Assembly (NCBI GenBank): GCA_027405735.1
Contig: JAPEHQ010000001.1
Coordinates: 4,278,001-4,342,000, forward strand
Source: Mucor racemosus
Taxonomy: Eukaryota > Mucoromycota > Mucoromycetes > Mucorales > Mucoraceae
DNA length: 64,000 nucleotides
Direction: 5' to 3'
Below are positions 10,749 to 22,858 of the stretch, piece after piece. The position numbers and the translations under genes were made by a program. A model generated the notes under the pieces. It searched no databases. It was not told the origin of the DNA and worked only from the letters and a program-made list of their open reading frames with translations. How positions within the stretch are numbered: position 1 is the first letter of the stretch; each line of letters opens with the position of its first letter.

Positions 10749-11845
10749 ATGAATCAGTCATCATCATTAGATAATATTCCACCACCGTTAAAATTACTTC
10801 GGCCCAGTCAATTAGATATAAAATATACCTTGGGTAAAAATGCGGGATTCAGACATAATTAGGCAAAAGAGATACTAAACAGATTATCTATTTAGAAGTA
10901 GTACAAAATCCCATTCGAGCAAGATGTTGCGGATTTGGAGAAAAAGACCGTAGACCTATTGATCCACCTCCCATTTTACAGTTATCGGCAGAAGATCAAT
11001 ACGGTGAACCAATTGATTTAAAGTAAAAAAACCCTTTTTTACTAAATTATCTGCTTATTATTAACATCATGTTAGACCAGAGGATTCAATTTTATTTCTA
11101 GTACAATGTGAATTATTCAACATTGCTAAAACTGAAAACAGAACATTAGTTTATACACCATGGTCTTCAAATTCATCAAATGAAAAACCCGAGTATGTTC
11201 GAAATTTAATAGGCTCAAGTGTATCAAACGCATATCATTTATACAATGAATTCGATAAGCCTGGCACATATTTTATATTTCATGATTTATCCGTTAGAAC
11301 AGAAGGTACATTTGTTCTTAAATTTGTGTTTGCAAATCTGGCTGCTGGGTAATATACCTGTTGTTTATCATAAACATTTAATCTGTATATAAATGTCAAA
11401 TGATTAATCTTATTATCATAAATATTAAACATTTTAGTGAACCACTCACCATGAGCACGCGTATTCAACAAGAAATTTTCTCAACCCCCTTTTCAGTATA
11501 TCCTGCGAAAAAGGTAACTCTAATTCATTCTAAAAAAAACCTATACTGACAAAATTCTTAGTTTCCTGGATTAACAGGTAAATAAATTCACTTGTTTTGT
11601 ATAAATAATTCTCGATTATTTGTTATTAAATCTGCATAGAATCAACACCTCTTTCAAAATGCTTTTCAAAACAAGGCATCAAAATTCCGATTCGAAGTGA
11701 AGTATCATCACTCAAACGAATATCGAACGATTCCATTTTTGCCCCTCAAAGTTCTCAAACTCATGATCAAGATCAAGATGAACCTCCTCCACCGAAAAGT
11801 AAATTTACACGACTCCCAATATCTGATTTTCTTTCTCCGGAATAA
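10749..11845 (+). CDS. velvet-family transcriptional regulator
   Basis: A 260-aa velvet-domain protein, a fungal regulator of development and secondary metabolism. Six exons: 10749-10833, 10896-11022, 11076-11348, 11438-11513, 11562-11577, 11640-11845. Phases close perfectly to a TAA at 11843. Velvet hallmarks appear in order: QNPIRARCCGFGEKDRRPID with PPP (about 34-55), FLVQCELFN, LIGSSVSNAYHLYNE, FIFHDLSVRTEGTF, then PFSVYPAKKFPGL and STPLSKCFSKQGIKIPIR near residues 185-215. Exon 5 is only 16 nt, and the domain motif AKKFPG is built across it. The protein is little more than the domain plus a short polar tail, nearer to VelB/VosA size than to VeA. I cannot assign the subfamily. Its 3' end converges on DBP9, 166 bp away. 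Confidence 0.92.
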
Positions 11846-12011
11846 AGCATTTTACCCTCAAATGCTAATTACTTTAGATTACAGATTTTTACATATAAAG
11901 AATCTGAAAAATAAATTCTCTTTATTTCTTTTTTTATTAAAATGCTAATTTTTCTATGTTACAGACTTTTTTTGGAGGAAAAAAAAAATATATTCTAATT
12001 ATTTATACGAT

Positions 12012-14003
12012 TTAACGACGTTTAATGACCTTTAATGGATCCTTACGTTTCTAAAAGGAAGAGAATTAAACATCTAAAAAAAAATTTTTTTTTTTTTATA
12101 CAATAAAATAGTCTTACCTTATTAGCTCCCTTTTTGAAATTGCCCCTCTTGCGTTTTTGACTTTTGAATGGCACATCGATTGGTTCAGAATTTGCCATAG
12201 CAGTTGGAACAGCAATACGAGGCATCAAATAAGAAGGAATATGCTTTAAATGATCTTGAACTTTAGCAGGTTGAAGGGCATGGTCATGACGCAAGAATTC
12301 TAAATCTTTGGGCTTATCTTCAAAATGTGCCTTTAACTTTTCAGAATTCATGATTTCTCTCTTGATTTCTTTGATACGAGCTTCTTTCACAGCAACCTTG
12401 TTTACTGCCTTTAATGCATCTTCAACACGATATTTGAAACCAGAAACATTCTTCTTTTCGAAACTATATGGTTTCAATTCGGCACCCTTGGCTTCTTGTT
12501 GTTTCTTGACTCGAAGATAGACGGCATCATCATAAATACCTTTACCACGAGCAACTTCCTTCTTGTCTTCAACTAAATCCTTAGTAACCACAAAAGATAA
12601 ACTCATGCCACGTTGGCCGCCACGAGCAGTACGACCAATACGATGAGTATAAGCTTTAGCAGAATTAGGGAAATCAAAGTTAATAACTGCGGCGACGCCT
12701 TGGAAATCAACACCACGAGAAACACCATATTCCTTATCACGCTGAACTTTTTTGCCCTTTTGAGCTATACATTTCAATGTTAATAACCATTGTCTAAATG
12801 TTCATCATCATTGATTGAGAATTACCTTTCTTGGAATCTTTATCAGACTTGGCTTCCTCTTCGTCCTCTTGCATAGCAGATGTTGTTTCCTCTTCTTCTT
12901 CTTCATCATCACTATCTTGTTCCCCCTTCAATTCAGATTCATCAGTAGCAATCAAATAATCATAAATACCACGATTGAATTCTTCTACAATATGATATCT
13001 AGAATTCAAAGGTAATTCTGAGTTGAGTACACAGGATTTAATAGAAAATTGTTCCAAAAAGAGTTTGAGCTTGTAACAACGATCAATGTCATTTACAAAT
13101 AACAAGATTTTGCCTTTGATTAAACGTAACTTGATGATAACAAAAGCAAACAAGAACTTTTCAAATTCGGTACACTTGACAACATATTGTGTCAATGCAT
13201 CAGTTTCTTCTTGTGTATCTTCTAATGCTAAAATAGCAGGTTTGCGCAAAACGAGAGCTGTCAATTGTTCAATTTCCTTTGTGAATGTGGCAGACATCAA
13301 GAAACTTTGGTATATTTTGGGTAAATAGCTCAAAATTTTGCGTACATCATCCTCATAACCAAATGATAAGACCAAATCAGCTTCATCAATGACGAGATTC
13401 TCGAGAGATTCTTTTAAATCCATGTTGTTGGCCTCAAGATGAGTCAATGCCTTGCTGGGTGTGGCAACTACAATATCAGGCTTTTCAGCAAGCAAAGGTC
13501 TACATTATTTGCAAATCAATATTATAAATCTTTTGATTTAATTGTGTAATAAGACTTTACCTTTGGAGTTGTGCAGAGATTTGGCCTGCCAAGTTTACAA
13601 CCTTTACGACTTGGTTTGCATAGACTAAAAGCTTGTTGATATGATTAGTAACTTGCTCGGCTAATTCTCTTGTAGGCACTAAAATCAAAGCTTTGATAGA
13701 AGGTTCCACATCCAATGACTAATAATCGTGAATCGTTAGTTTTTGTATACAATTTCACAAATCTCGGTTAATTTTTTTTTTAATTCTTACCTCTTTAGCG
13801 GCTAAAATTTTCTGTACAATGGGCATAGCATAAGCAGCTGTCTTACCACTTCCAGTACGAGCACGAGCAAGAATATCTTTACCTGCGAGGGCAAGAGGAA
13901 TACCTTGAGCTTGAATAGGAGTGGGTCGAGTGAAATCTAATTGAGCAACAGCCCTGGCTAAACGAGGATCAAAGTCAAATGCTGCAAATGTTTGATCAGT
14001 CAT
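12012..14003 (-). CDS. DBP9: DEAD-box RNA helicase DBP9/DDX56
   Basis: Nucleolar ATP-dependent RNA helicase of the Dbp9/DDX56 group, which acts in 60S ribosome assembly. Exons on the minus strand: 14003-13791, 13718-13561, 13499-12826, 12764-12118, 12050-12012; introns 61-72 bp; 576 aa. Motifs: Q-motif [14 protein letters not shown], Walker A ARTGSGKT (48-55), [12 protein letters not shown] at 162-165, SAT in [10 protein letters not shown], and [13 protein letters not shown] near the end of the helicase core. The family-specific acidic insertion before [10 protein letters not shown] is present ([10 protein letters not shown]). The basic C-terminus ends with the typical [12 protein letters not shown], supplied by a 39-nt last exon. 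The ATG at 14003 opens directly into the Q-motif region. RPS15 lies upstream on the same strand. Confidence 0.95.
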
Positions 14004-14390
14004 ACTATAGATTTATGAAAAAAGACACTTGGATGTCAACTCAATGAAAAATTTGGAATAGGATAACATTTTTTTCAAAGGAAAAAGGTCACATTGAAAG
14101 GTCACGAACGGTGCCTTTCATGTTGATTTCTTGAGGCAATTGAGTAAATTAATGCAGAGATTATTACCATACAAATCGTTGCCATGTTGTAATTCGTTGC
14201 TAGGCAACCAGAACAAACATTGAATTCATTGATCTTTTATGAATTGCACAAACCTTTCGCAATTTACAATGCTCAAAAAACTCTCATAATTTAAGGTACA
14301 ATACTACATTTAGTTTGGCAGATTCAACTTTTTTATTTATTTATTTATGAAATGTGGATTTTAAAGTAACATATACACGAAATATAAGAT
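14004..14390. other. DBP9 upstream / RPS15 3' region
   Basis: 387 bp between the DBP9 start and the RPS15 stop, both on the minus strand. No open frame or repeat seen. Confidence 0.5.
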
Positions 14391-14965
14391 TTACTTAAGG
14401 GGAACAAACTTGGAAGAGTGAGTGGCACCAATACCGGGACGACCGTGCTTAACGGGCTTGTAAGAGATGGAGAACTCAGCGAGGTAGTGACCAGTCATCT
14501 CAGGCTTGATTTCAACTTGGTTGAAAACCTTACCATTGTAGACACCAATAACGGAACCGATCATCTCAGGAACGATGATCATGTTACGGAGATGGGTCTT
14601 GACGACCTCAGGCTTCTCACCGGAGGGAGCGTTCTTCTTGGCAGCACGGAGCTTCTTGATGAGACCCATAGGCTTACGCTTAAGACCACGTTGGAATCTT
14701 CTACGAGCACGACAGTGAACGAGCTCCATGAACTAAAAATGCACAAAAAAATTGAATCAATATGCTGTTTATAAGAACATCTTATTGTCGCTTTTGTTTA
14801 TTATCAATATTACCTGTTCAGAGGACAAGTCCAAGAGTTGTTCGAGGTCAATACCACGGTAGGTAAACTTACGGAAAGTTCTCTTTCTGGGAGTAGTTTG
14901 CTCGTCAGCCTAAAAATATCAAATAAACCATTAACCTTCTACTCTACTGATTGCAAATTACACAT
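14391..14965 (-). CDS. RPS15: 40S ribosomal protein uS19 (S15)
   Basis: Small-subunit ribosomal protein at the head of the 40S, near the decoding region. Clear exons on the minus strand: 14909-14814 and 14732-14391, separated by an 81-bp intron. They carry [61 protein letters not shown], the family-typical GHYLAEFSI and the C-terminal [12 protein letters not shown]. The start is the uncertain part. The frame upstream of 14909 is closed and an intron acceptor ends at 14910. One possible first exon is 14965-14948 (ATG TGT AAT TTG CAA TCA, then GTAGAG), giving six residues in phase, but the intron would be only 38 bp. A non-canonical site after that ATG is also possible. Everything downstream is secure. 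Confidence 0.93.
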
Positions 14966-16539
14966 CCTCGAATAAGCAGCAAGTTAAATATCAAAATTCC
15001 AAAGTGTTAAAATGTCGAATCATTCAAATAAAAAAATCGCTGATCGATTCCATGTTGAAGCATTTCTTTGTTTAAATGATCTTCATCTATCCATTGACTT
15101 CCTTGTACTTTTTGATTTAACATTATGCTATTCGATGGATGGATGGATTCGCCATGTTGCCGTCTTTATACATACCATACTTAAAGATGCAAAAAGGAAG
15201 GATTCTTGGAAAGCTCTGCTCCTTGATGCTGATAGAACCAAGCAAAATTTCGCCCGGTTCGGGAGCTAACCGCAACTCCGATATTTTTTCTCAACCATGA
15301 TCTTTGATGTTGGTGGCTAATGAAAGTAATTCAATTATATTTACGCTCATTTATTGCTTTGATATAGATCAGAAGTTGTCGCAAGTACGCTGTGTAAAAT
15401 TTTGTATTGCTACTTGGTATGCTTAAATGTAGTTAAATTATTTATATTCGCTTGCGATCGGGCATTAGTTTCATGTTATTTTTTTAAAAAAAAGTATGAG
15501 CGTAAAACATCACGAGTAAAAATATTATATAAGTGTTGATAGTTATGCAATCGTTTTGGCCCATATGTGTCGAATTGATATCTAAAAATTCCTTAAATGA
15601 GATACTTTGGTATTTATCAACATATCACAAGAAATTTTATTACTAAACTTTCTCTATCTGCTGTTGTGATTCAACGCGCTCAATGAGCAAAAATGGAGTA
15701 TAATAGCAAATGGGTATACATAACAGGTCTCGTACATCAGTATCAAATTTCATTGATATATGCGATATTTGATTCTGTTTCGAAGCATTTTATTCGATCT
15801 TGGTACATAATTCGATTATATAAACAACCAATTTATAATAAGCAATCAACTCCCTTTCAATTGTAAATAAATAAAAATGAAGGTATATAGTGTAAAGCGA
15901 ACAATTATCTATTATGTTCAATTATCATAAAGCCATCATGTATTTAATATGGTAATCATAATATCAAAAAAATAGAAAAACCTTCAACACTATGGGACAA
16001 GTATCTCATTTTATTTCTGTTCAGATCAGTTTATTGAATAAACTCTAGGTTATTTACATAAACATCATCAGCTCTTTTCAGTGCTTTCAGGACGCTTCTG
16101 TAAATCACATTACTTATCTAGATTTATAAAGAGCTTTTCAAATTACTATAGAAAATATTTATCGGGACTCATTGTAACATATGAATAGATTCATATTTGA
16201 TCTACGTTCTCTATAATAAATGTTACTAGTCTTTATTGTCATTCTTTCTATAAATAAGATCATATGTATCCATAAATTTTCAGATACCATCCTAAATTTT
16301 GTCGAGTCTTTATAAATTTAAATTGAGTTTGATTGATTCGTAGCCATATTTTTGCAATTAAGTCCAATTTCATATGCATTAAACGTAATATATGTCAAAT
16401 TTCAAATGCGCAGAGCTCTTCGTAAACATGTGCACTATAGTAGCTGCCAATCCATAAATTTAATACTACTACTGAGCAGTTTTAAGTATGTACTACCATT
16501 CAATTTTGCTGCTTTTATCAAAAAAGTTGTTTTTCAACC
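14966..16539. other. intergenic, RPS15 upstream side
   Basis: About 1.6 kb with no recognisable gene. A small open frame at 15012-15269 overlaps the likely RPS15 promoter and resembles nothing. A GC-rich palindrome CCCGGTTCGGG sits near 15253-15263. Confidence 0.5.
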
Positions 16540-17950
16540 TTCGAAATTGGAGAATGTCTTCTTTTCTATAACTAACCTCATATTAAATACTTTTTAGAAT
16601 ATATCTTGGACGCTGCTACATGGATGATGTGAATTGTTGATATATGCTATATGTTCCTAAATTTGCTTTACATCTCATGAAAGACTCCAAAACATGTAAA
16701 ATGTACTGCTTTTTATATGCTTTTTCTTTAAAAACTAAGTCTCATTTTTCATCCTTACTCAACTTTTTTTTTTACTAAATAACACCAAAAACAAATTATA
16801 TGCCAATGTACCTGAGATGTTCAATTTTAATATAAAAACGCGTATCCTAAAATATCCTATTTCTAGGAGTTGGTATAACTTTTCTAGTGCTAATGTTTCA
16901 GGTTTTTATACGTATTTCACTGGTAAAAGTTGAAAACTTTGAGCCTTCATATCTCTACAAAAAATCAAGCTATACTAACATTTTTTAATAATAAAACTTG
17001 CTTGTTTCGAAGTGCTCTATAACATATTTGAATCTAAAAAAATTCTGAGCACTTTTATTTTTTTCTCATTTTTTGACATTTCTATAGTAGGTTTCAAAAT
17101 ATTGGTTGAATTGAGCAACATTTTTTTTATATTCATATCATCAAGCTCGTTGAGCTCTCTCAGACTCGATTTAGTTTTTTTCAATATATTAATTTTTCGT
17201 GGAGATATCCTCAAAAATGTGTACAAAAGAATGCCTCCCTTTCTAGCTTCAATTTTTCCCTTATATACCCTCATCCCAAATTCTGAATTTGAAAAAAATG
17301 GGCAAAAATCTCGTTTTTTCTACGAAAAATACAGCTAGAAGGTCCAGGAATAGCTTAATCGATAGATAATTTGTTTGTACAATATATCCATTTTTATATC
17401 TGAAATATGCTTATAAAAAGTGTTGTGTATTTTCAAAAAACGTCCAAACTTTCAGTTATATTTTACGCAAAATTTAATGCGAAATATTTGTTTGCATTTT
17501 ATTCAGATAGACGTGAAATCCAAAACTGTACAAAAACCATTTAATTTTCTAGGTCTACTTACTTTGCAGCTCATGAGCTATAAAACGATTTTGTTTTTTG
17601 GATCATTTTCTGGTCGATTTGTACAAATCGATTTTGGAACTCAGTTATCATAGTTTTAAGCTGCAATGTAAACTATCGTTTTGATTATCTCGACGAAAAA
17701 TTAATATTTTTTGCTAAGACAAAAAATGCAGAGTAGCTTTCAATTGGATCTATGTTAAGCACTATGACGAAAAAATCCCTTAATTCTCTTAATTGTGCCA
17801 CATTAAGGAAAATAAGACAAAATTTAAAAAAAATAAACAGTGAAAATTTTCTTATTTTTCTTAATGTGGCACAATTAAGAGAATTGAGAGATTTTTTCTT
17901 CATAGTGAAGAATACAAAAAATTAACACCTCATGTGCTGAACTAGGTAGT
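16540..17950 (-). repeat. dispersed repeat R1, copy c, with a MITE inside
   Basis: R1 copy on the minus strand, closely related to R1-d (mostly single-base differences over about 1 kb, e.g. TCGATTTGTACAAATCGACC in both). The conserved frame runs 17274-17017 (minus): RVYKGKIEARKGG, then YTFLRISPRKINILKK and LRELNELDDMN. At 17760-17907 it is interrupted by a foldback MITE that is absent from the matching point of the other copies. Boundaries are approximate. Confidence 0.8.
17760..17907. mobile_element. 148-bp CACTA-type foldback MITE
   Basis: Near-complete palindrome. The left arm starts CACTATGACGAAAAAATC and the right arm read backwards starts CACTATGAAGAAAAAATC. Complementarity continues for about 60 bp through CTTAATTGTGCCACATTAAG, with a loop of about 25 bp. 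AAG flanks both sides (17757-17759, 17908-17910). Comparison with R1-e (CTATCTTGTGAATAC) shows the uninterrupted site is exactly 15 bp, consistent with a 3-bp target duplication. CACTA termini plus a 3-bp duplication fit the CACTA/CMC superfamily. It has no coding capacity and would need a transposase in trans. Confidence 0.85.
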
Positions 17951-18102
17951 ATTTTTCCGCATAATAAATTAATACCTATTTCATCATTTGAAAATAGAAT
18001 TATTGTCAAGCCCAGCTTATACTAGTAAATTTGGCGGGCAAAACCCGGTTCGACGCCAATTACTATGCCGTCATGCAATTTAAACAAGAGATTATGAATA
18101 TT

Positions 18103-18312
18103 AGGGGGCGTCAATTTCAAATTTTGGTAGATTCTGAAAAAAAAAAACTGGCCAATAAATGTAATGGATATTGAAGTCCTCCAATCATAATACGAATAAA
18201 CGAATATACTTTAGGATCTACTTACAAAAAGTGGTAGATGTATTTCAGTATATTGGTTATTTAAGCCAATCATAAAACGAATAAATTTAGTATTTTGAGA
18301 TTGATGCCCCCT
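18103..18312. mobile_element. 210-bp MITE with AGGGGGC termini
   Basis: Left terminus AGGGGGCGTCAATTTCAAA at 18103; the right terminus read backwards is AGGGGGCATCAATCTCAAA, ending at 18312. That is 17 of 19 matching positions. ATT flanks both ends (18100-18102 and 18313-18315), a possible 3-bp target duplication. G-rich termini with a 3-bp duplication would fit a PIF/Harbinger-like MITE, but the superfamily is a guess. No coding capacity. Confidence 0.7.
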
Positions 18313-18315
18313 ATT

Positions 18316-21300
18316 GCAATGAAATGACACCTTTTATAGACCAAAGTCGCCATTGTCATTTCAGAAAAATAGCTGATCTCGATTCGTACCTGAATCTCGC
18401 TCCATAAGGACTGAGTTCCAATCAGATCCCAATAAGCATAACGAGGAAACTCTATATTGCTGGTGCCTGTAAAAGGAAGTATTCCTGATCAAAATACAAC
18501 CTTCTACAACACGACACCTATGATATAAAGCTGTACTTATTTTGCATTAATAATATATTCCAAAACTCCTGCTCATAAAATCGCAGTTGTAGTAATTCTA
18601 GATAAGGAATCACATCCCATAAAAATAAGCTCAGTTGCATTTTAAATTATAATTGGAATGTTGAAAGATCAACATCCATCTAATGATATTCTATCATATC
18701 AAACAAAGTATCAACATCTCAACCAAGTATCTTATAAAAGAATGTCAACAAAAGACATTCTGATTGAACACCTGTAAAATAGGCATCAGCACACAAACAT
18801 CCACTATTTTACAATTCCTATAAATATAGCATACTTTATGAAGATATCATTCTTTTTCTTCAGATGTCTTTTAATCACAATAAAACCGCGGAAAGACTAT
18901 AATTATAGTTATCAACGCTTTTATTTTTTCATTTTATTTTCCATTTTTATAAAATTACTTCAATTTTATTGCAAATATAAATCATAAATAACCAAGTGTT
19001 GTAAGCCTATAGTATCATACGTTATCACCTTCTACAGTATCAATACATCTTAGAATCTATTGACTACGACATGTATTGAAGTGAAAAGTCTTGATATCGG
19101 ATATAAGAAACTCCTAACGTACTAAGTTTATTTCGGTAATTACCAAGAACGCTTGGACCTCAATTATGACACCATATTATTTCATCTCAGCGGTTAATCC
19201 ATCAAGTAGCTATCAAATCAACATCCAGGTACATTTAGCGCAGCATTGAAACAAGGCAACTCACAAGCTCTACAAGAACGGTTAAATTATGATTGATCCA
19301 TTTCAATTCATAGATTACTATTAAACAGAACTAATGGTTCAATAGTGCCTTAAATTACATCTCAGGATCTCAATGTTAAATCAATATAAAAGGCCATACT
19401 TTTATATCTAAATAAACGATATCTTGTTTTTATTATACAGTTGAAGAATTGATTTATTACTCTTTCTTTTTTAATTGTATTTGTTTTTAAGTATTCTTTA
19501 TCGAACCTGAAAATATACGACAATTCCAACATTCCATATATAGAAGATCTTTGACAGATCTAGCAAATTCTATTGTTCAGTAACTGGTTTCCGTTATCTA
19601 GTAACTAATAATGAAACATAGCTTACAGCAATATTACCACTGAAACATAGCATATTATATCCATACATATTTATGAATTAATAATAATTCCATTGTTGCG
19701 TCTAATGGGCCCCTGTCCATTAGATCTTATCACACAATCCCAATAACTATATAAACCCATATTTAATTCCTTCTAATAAACGGTACTTTTTACGTTGATT
19801 TTAATTTACAAAGTCTCGATAAATCAACAAGCAACCAAGCATAAATCAAGCATTATTTAAATTTTTAAAAAGCCAAGCAAGTCGAATACGAGCATGTAAG
19901 CAAATAGAGTACGAGCATGTAAGTAAGCGAGTAGATCCGAGTACAAGCGCAACCATTGCCTTATATATTTTCAGCCTGATACTGATTTAATATGTGATGC
20001 ATTTTGACATTTTTAAAACAAAAATTGCGTAAATTGAATAAATTTGCCCTGTGTTACAAATTTTTGCTTAATTTTAAACAAAGCAAGCCAGCCAGCAGGT
20101 TTGCATCATGCAAAACTGAAAAGAAGCCTATTTCAATTTGAAGCACTTTGAGCAAGCATACAAACAAATTTCCAACATTTTCATCGAGCGCAAAGCAATA
20201 ATAAATTACTAAAAAAATTTAATTAAGAAAGCCAAAGCTGTTACGCCAGGAGAAGATTATATCAATCTCAAGGCTAAAATATGTATTAAATCATTTAATA
20301 AAAATAAAGGAAAACTGTTATAATAAAATGAAAGAGAACACTAAAACTAAAAAACTTTATTATAAGATCATCGAAACATCTTCTTTCATATTCACATTCT
20401 CTAATTATATGACTACTAGTTTAAAATGAGTCTATTCATATATATATCCAACAATTAAGTCTAGGTAATACACAATAGTTCCACATTCATCAATACGTAC
20501 AGTATAATCTGAGCTTTATAACATAATACACAGCAATGTATAACTTAACATACCAAACTGTGTCGTAATCTTAACCAAGGAATGCACACAGATCTGTGGA
20601 TGTAACAAAAGCAAGTAATACCCTGCAAAAAGCGCAATTCAAGCGAGCCCACGCATAGGGCTTGCTCGCTTACTTATGCTCGCACTGCTCCATTGTGACC
20701 ACTACCGACGAGAAAGGATCTATTACTACGGCGGAACTATTATGCTTCCCATGAGCAAAATGGTCTACACAGATGGGCAGAATAAAAGCTTTTATGCAGA
20801 TCAAGTAGCCCAGATGAGCAGAGCAATGAGATCAAGGTTTTTTAGTCAATTTACTAAAGTATATCGATCATAATATAATTAATAACAAAGATAATTTGAA
20901 TGGTTTTGAGCAGATGTGAGTTACTCTGATTCAACAGAATTGCCTTATTGACGAGATATATCAATTTGAAATTTGGAGTTTGAAAGAGTTCTGCCCATGT
21001 TCTTCTTTCGGAGACCAAATGGGAACAACAACAAACTGTTTGGTAACACTAAAAGTATTTATGCCTTTGTAAATTTCTGTTTGTAACACACAAAATCGTT
21101 TTTCTTCCCTACTCTTTCCTCAGCTCTTTTATTTACGTTTAAAACTACAACAAAAAGTCCAGTATTTTTTTATAAACTGAAATCAAGAAGCAGGTACAAG
21201 TACATGTTTTCCCTATTGTTTATTTGGAAATAAATTATTAACTGTTAATGTTAGGGCGCGTTATAATATCTTTCTCGAACAGAAAAAGCATCCAGGACTT

Positions 21301-21629
21301 AATCATTTTGTTCCTTTATCTACATTATAATCAATGCTTTTTTGGTCTAAAGTCGATATCTACCTGGAGAAAAACTGGTGACTATAAAAGTATGCATAGT
21401 ATTAACTTGATTTGAATGAATGAATAACCTCATGTTAATTTATTTAGTTTCTAAAAATCATTTATTTCTATTTGGTGGCCAACAGCTAAGAAGAGAAAAA
21501 CAGGATGTTGTCTTAAATATCACTACCAACTATCCAAGGTACACCATAATTATTACTTATTAGCTTGTTATATTGATAATTGATTTTACTAATAAATTAA
21601 TTTTTATAGGTCAAAAGTAAGTTTGTCCT
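18316..21629. other. gene-poor intergenic region
   Basis: About 3.3 kb without a gene I can support. LTR-like promoter stretches (CTATAAATATAGC near 18820, ACTATATAAACCC near 19748) suggest retroelement relics, but I found no matching ends. A motif around ACGAGCATGTAAGTAAGCGAG occurs in degenerate direct copies at 19880-19935, and its reverse complement lies near 20660-20690. A 65-aa open frame at 20676-20873 (HYRRERIYYYGG, FYADQVAQMSRAMRSR) reads like a protein fragment but matches no family I know. Confidence 0.4.
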
Positions 21630-21725
21630 GGTAAAGCATTGAATAAATTGGCTTGGGACAAAGAGGGCAAAAAGGTGGCAATAGGTTCCAGTGATGGCCA
21701 CGTTTATGTTTATGCTATTGGAGAG
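21630..21725 (+). pseudogene. WD40 fragment like dynein intermediate chain C-terminus
   Basis: Translates as GKALNKLAWDKEGKKVAIGS followed by SDGHVYVYAIGE, then a GTAAG donor. This is the terminal WD40 blade pattern of cytoplasmic dynein intermediate chains. The upstream frame is closed by a TAA within 10 codons and no other blade is nearby, so it is an isolated exon fragment. The same fragment is at 44618-44714 with a frameshift. Confidence 0.65.
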
Positions 21726-22858
21726 GTAAGAGTAAAAAAACTTAATGTAAGCCACCTCTAGCGCAATAATAATAAAGTAAGGCTATATTATCATCAAATA
21801 GACTATCACACAATATTAACATGTATAGTGATTTACAGTATAATAGCTTGAACCAAGTGGGTACAGCATCGTAAATTCTTGAAAAAGTTCATAAGTATAA
21901 TAAAATCTCTTATTTTTAAGACTTATAAAGCTTATAAGCGGAACATTAATTTAGAAAATTATTTTTGTCCAGATCGTCAATTTTGGCATTTTTTAATTTT
22001 TTTTTTTTGGTTTTGCAAATCTAGAGTTAATTGTACTACCAATTATAAAAACAAAAAATATACACATATGCAGAATTTAGCGCTCTATTTGCTCAATAAA
22101 AAATAATAAAAATTTTTATTGCAAAATATTACATGAAAATCCTTTAATCAAAAAACCGTTTTTGGGCCAAAAGTACAAAGTTTCATTACTTAACATTTAA
22201 TATTAAGCTTTTATAAAATGTGTATTAGCCATGGCTACAATTTTCTCTCACAATGTAGTATATTTAAACGTTGATTTTGGTATCAAAATTTGATTTTTCT
22301 GTTTTTTGATCAAAATCATGAGTGTTGGTAAGGGTAAAATGAGCCCCAAAAAATGTCCGCTACAAAGTCTGAATTTTCAGACCATACATGGTTAAATATA
22401 AGAAAAGTTTAAAAAAGCCCGCTTTTTTATTTAAAACCTAGATATATACCATAGTTTAAGAGACTTAGCCGTTCAGTCTTGCTATGATCAATTACGGCAT
22501 CGCTCTACGGACTCGTTCATGCAATTTTTTAATGAATGTATGATATGACAGACGGGTTTTCTGGTAGAAAAATGCATGTTTCTATGATAACAGATATTGC
22601 CTATTTTGCTTAGTTTATAGTTCAGGCGCTGTAATGCTACTTTTACATTGGCTGAAATGTGCAATTTAGCAGGATTTTAATTGCGCTAAATAATATAAAG
22701 CCTTGAAAATCCTTTTCTACGTGTGTTGTTTCTCTCTTTTATTTTCATATTCCAAGGATATTATTCAGCACCGCTTGATAAGGCATATCAGACTATTAAG
22801 CTGGTATTCTTTTCGTTTATCTGAATACACATGCTAACATAAGAGACTAATGTTTTTC
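21630..22858 (+). repeat. duplicated segment R3, copy a
   Basis: About 1.2 kb shared with 44618-46030. It begins with a dynein-like coding fragment and continues with AT-rich sequence, including GATCAAAATCATGAGTGTTGG and a CGCTCTACGG block. Copy a keeps the unoccupied CTTAG site (22464-22468) where copy b carries a solo LTR. Copy a has about 55 bp near 22725-22780 that copy b lacks. Mechanism unknown: segmental duplication, or capture and spread by a mobile element. Confidence 0.75.

Noticed and set aside
15012..15269. 85-aa open frame
   Set aside because: It lies in the RPS15 upstream region, matches no family and has no splice or promoter context.
17685..17903. 72-aa minus-strand open frame
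   Set aside because: It runs through the palindromic MITE and is an artefact of the hairpin.
18030..18060. GGTTCGACGCC, a tRNA B-box-like match
   Set aside because: The flanking bases do not form a T-stem and there is no A box or acceptor stem at the right distance, so it is not a tRNA.
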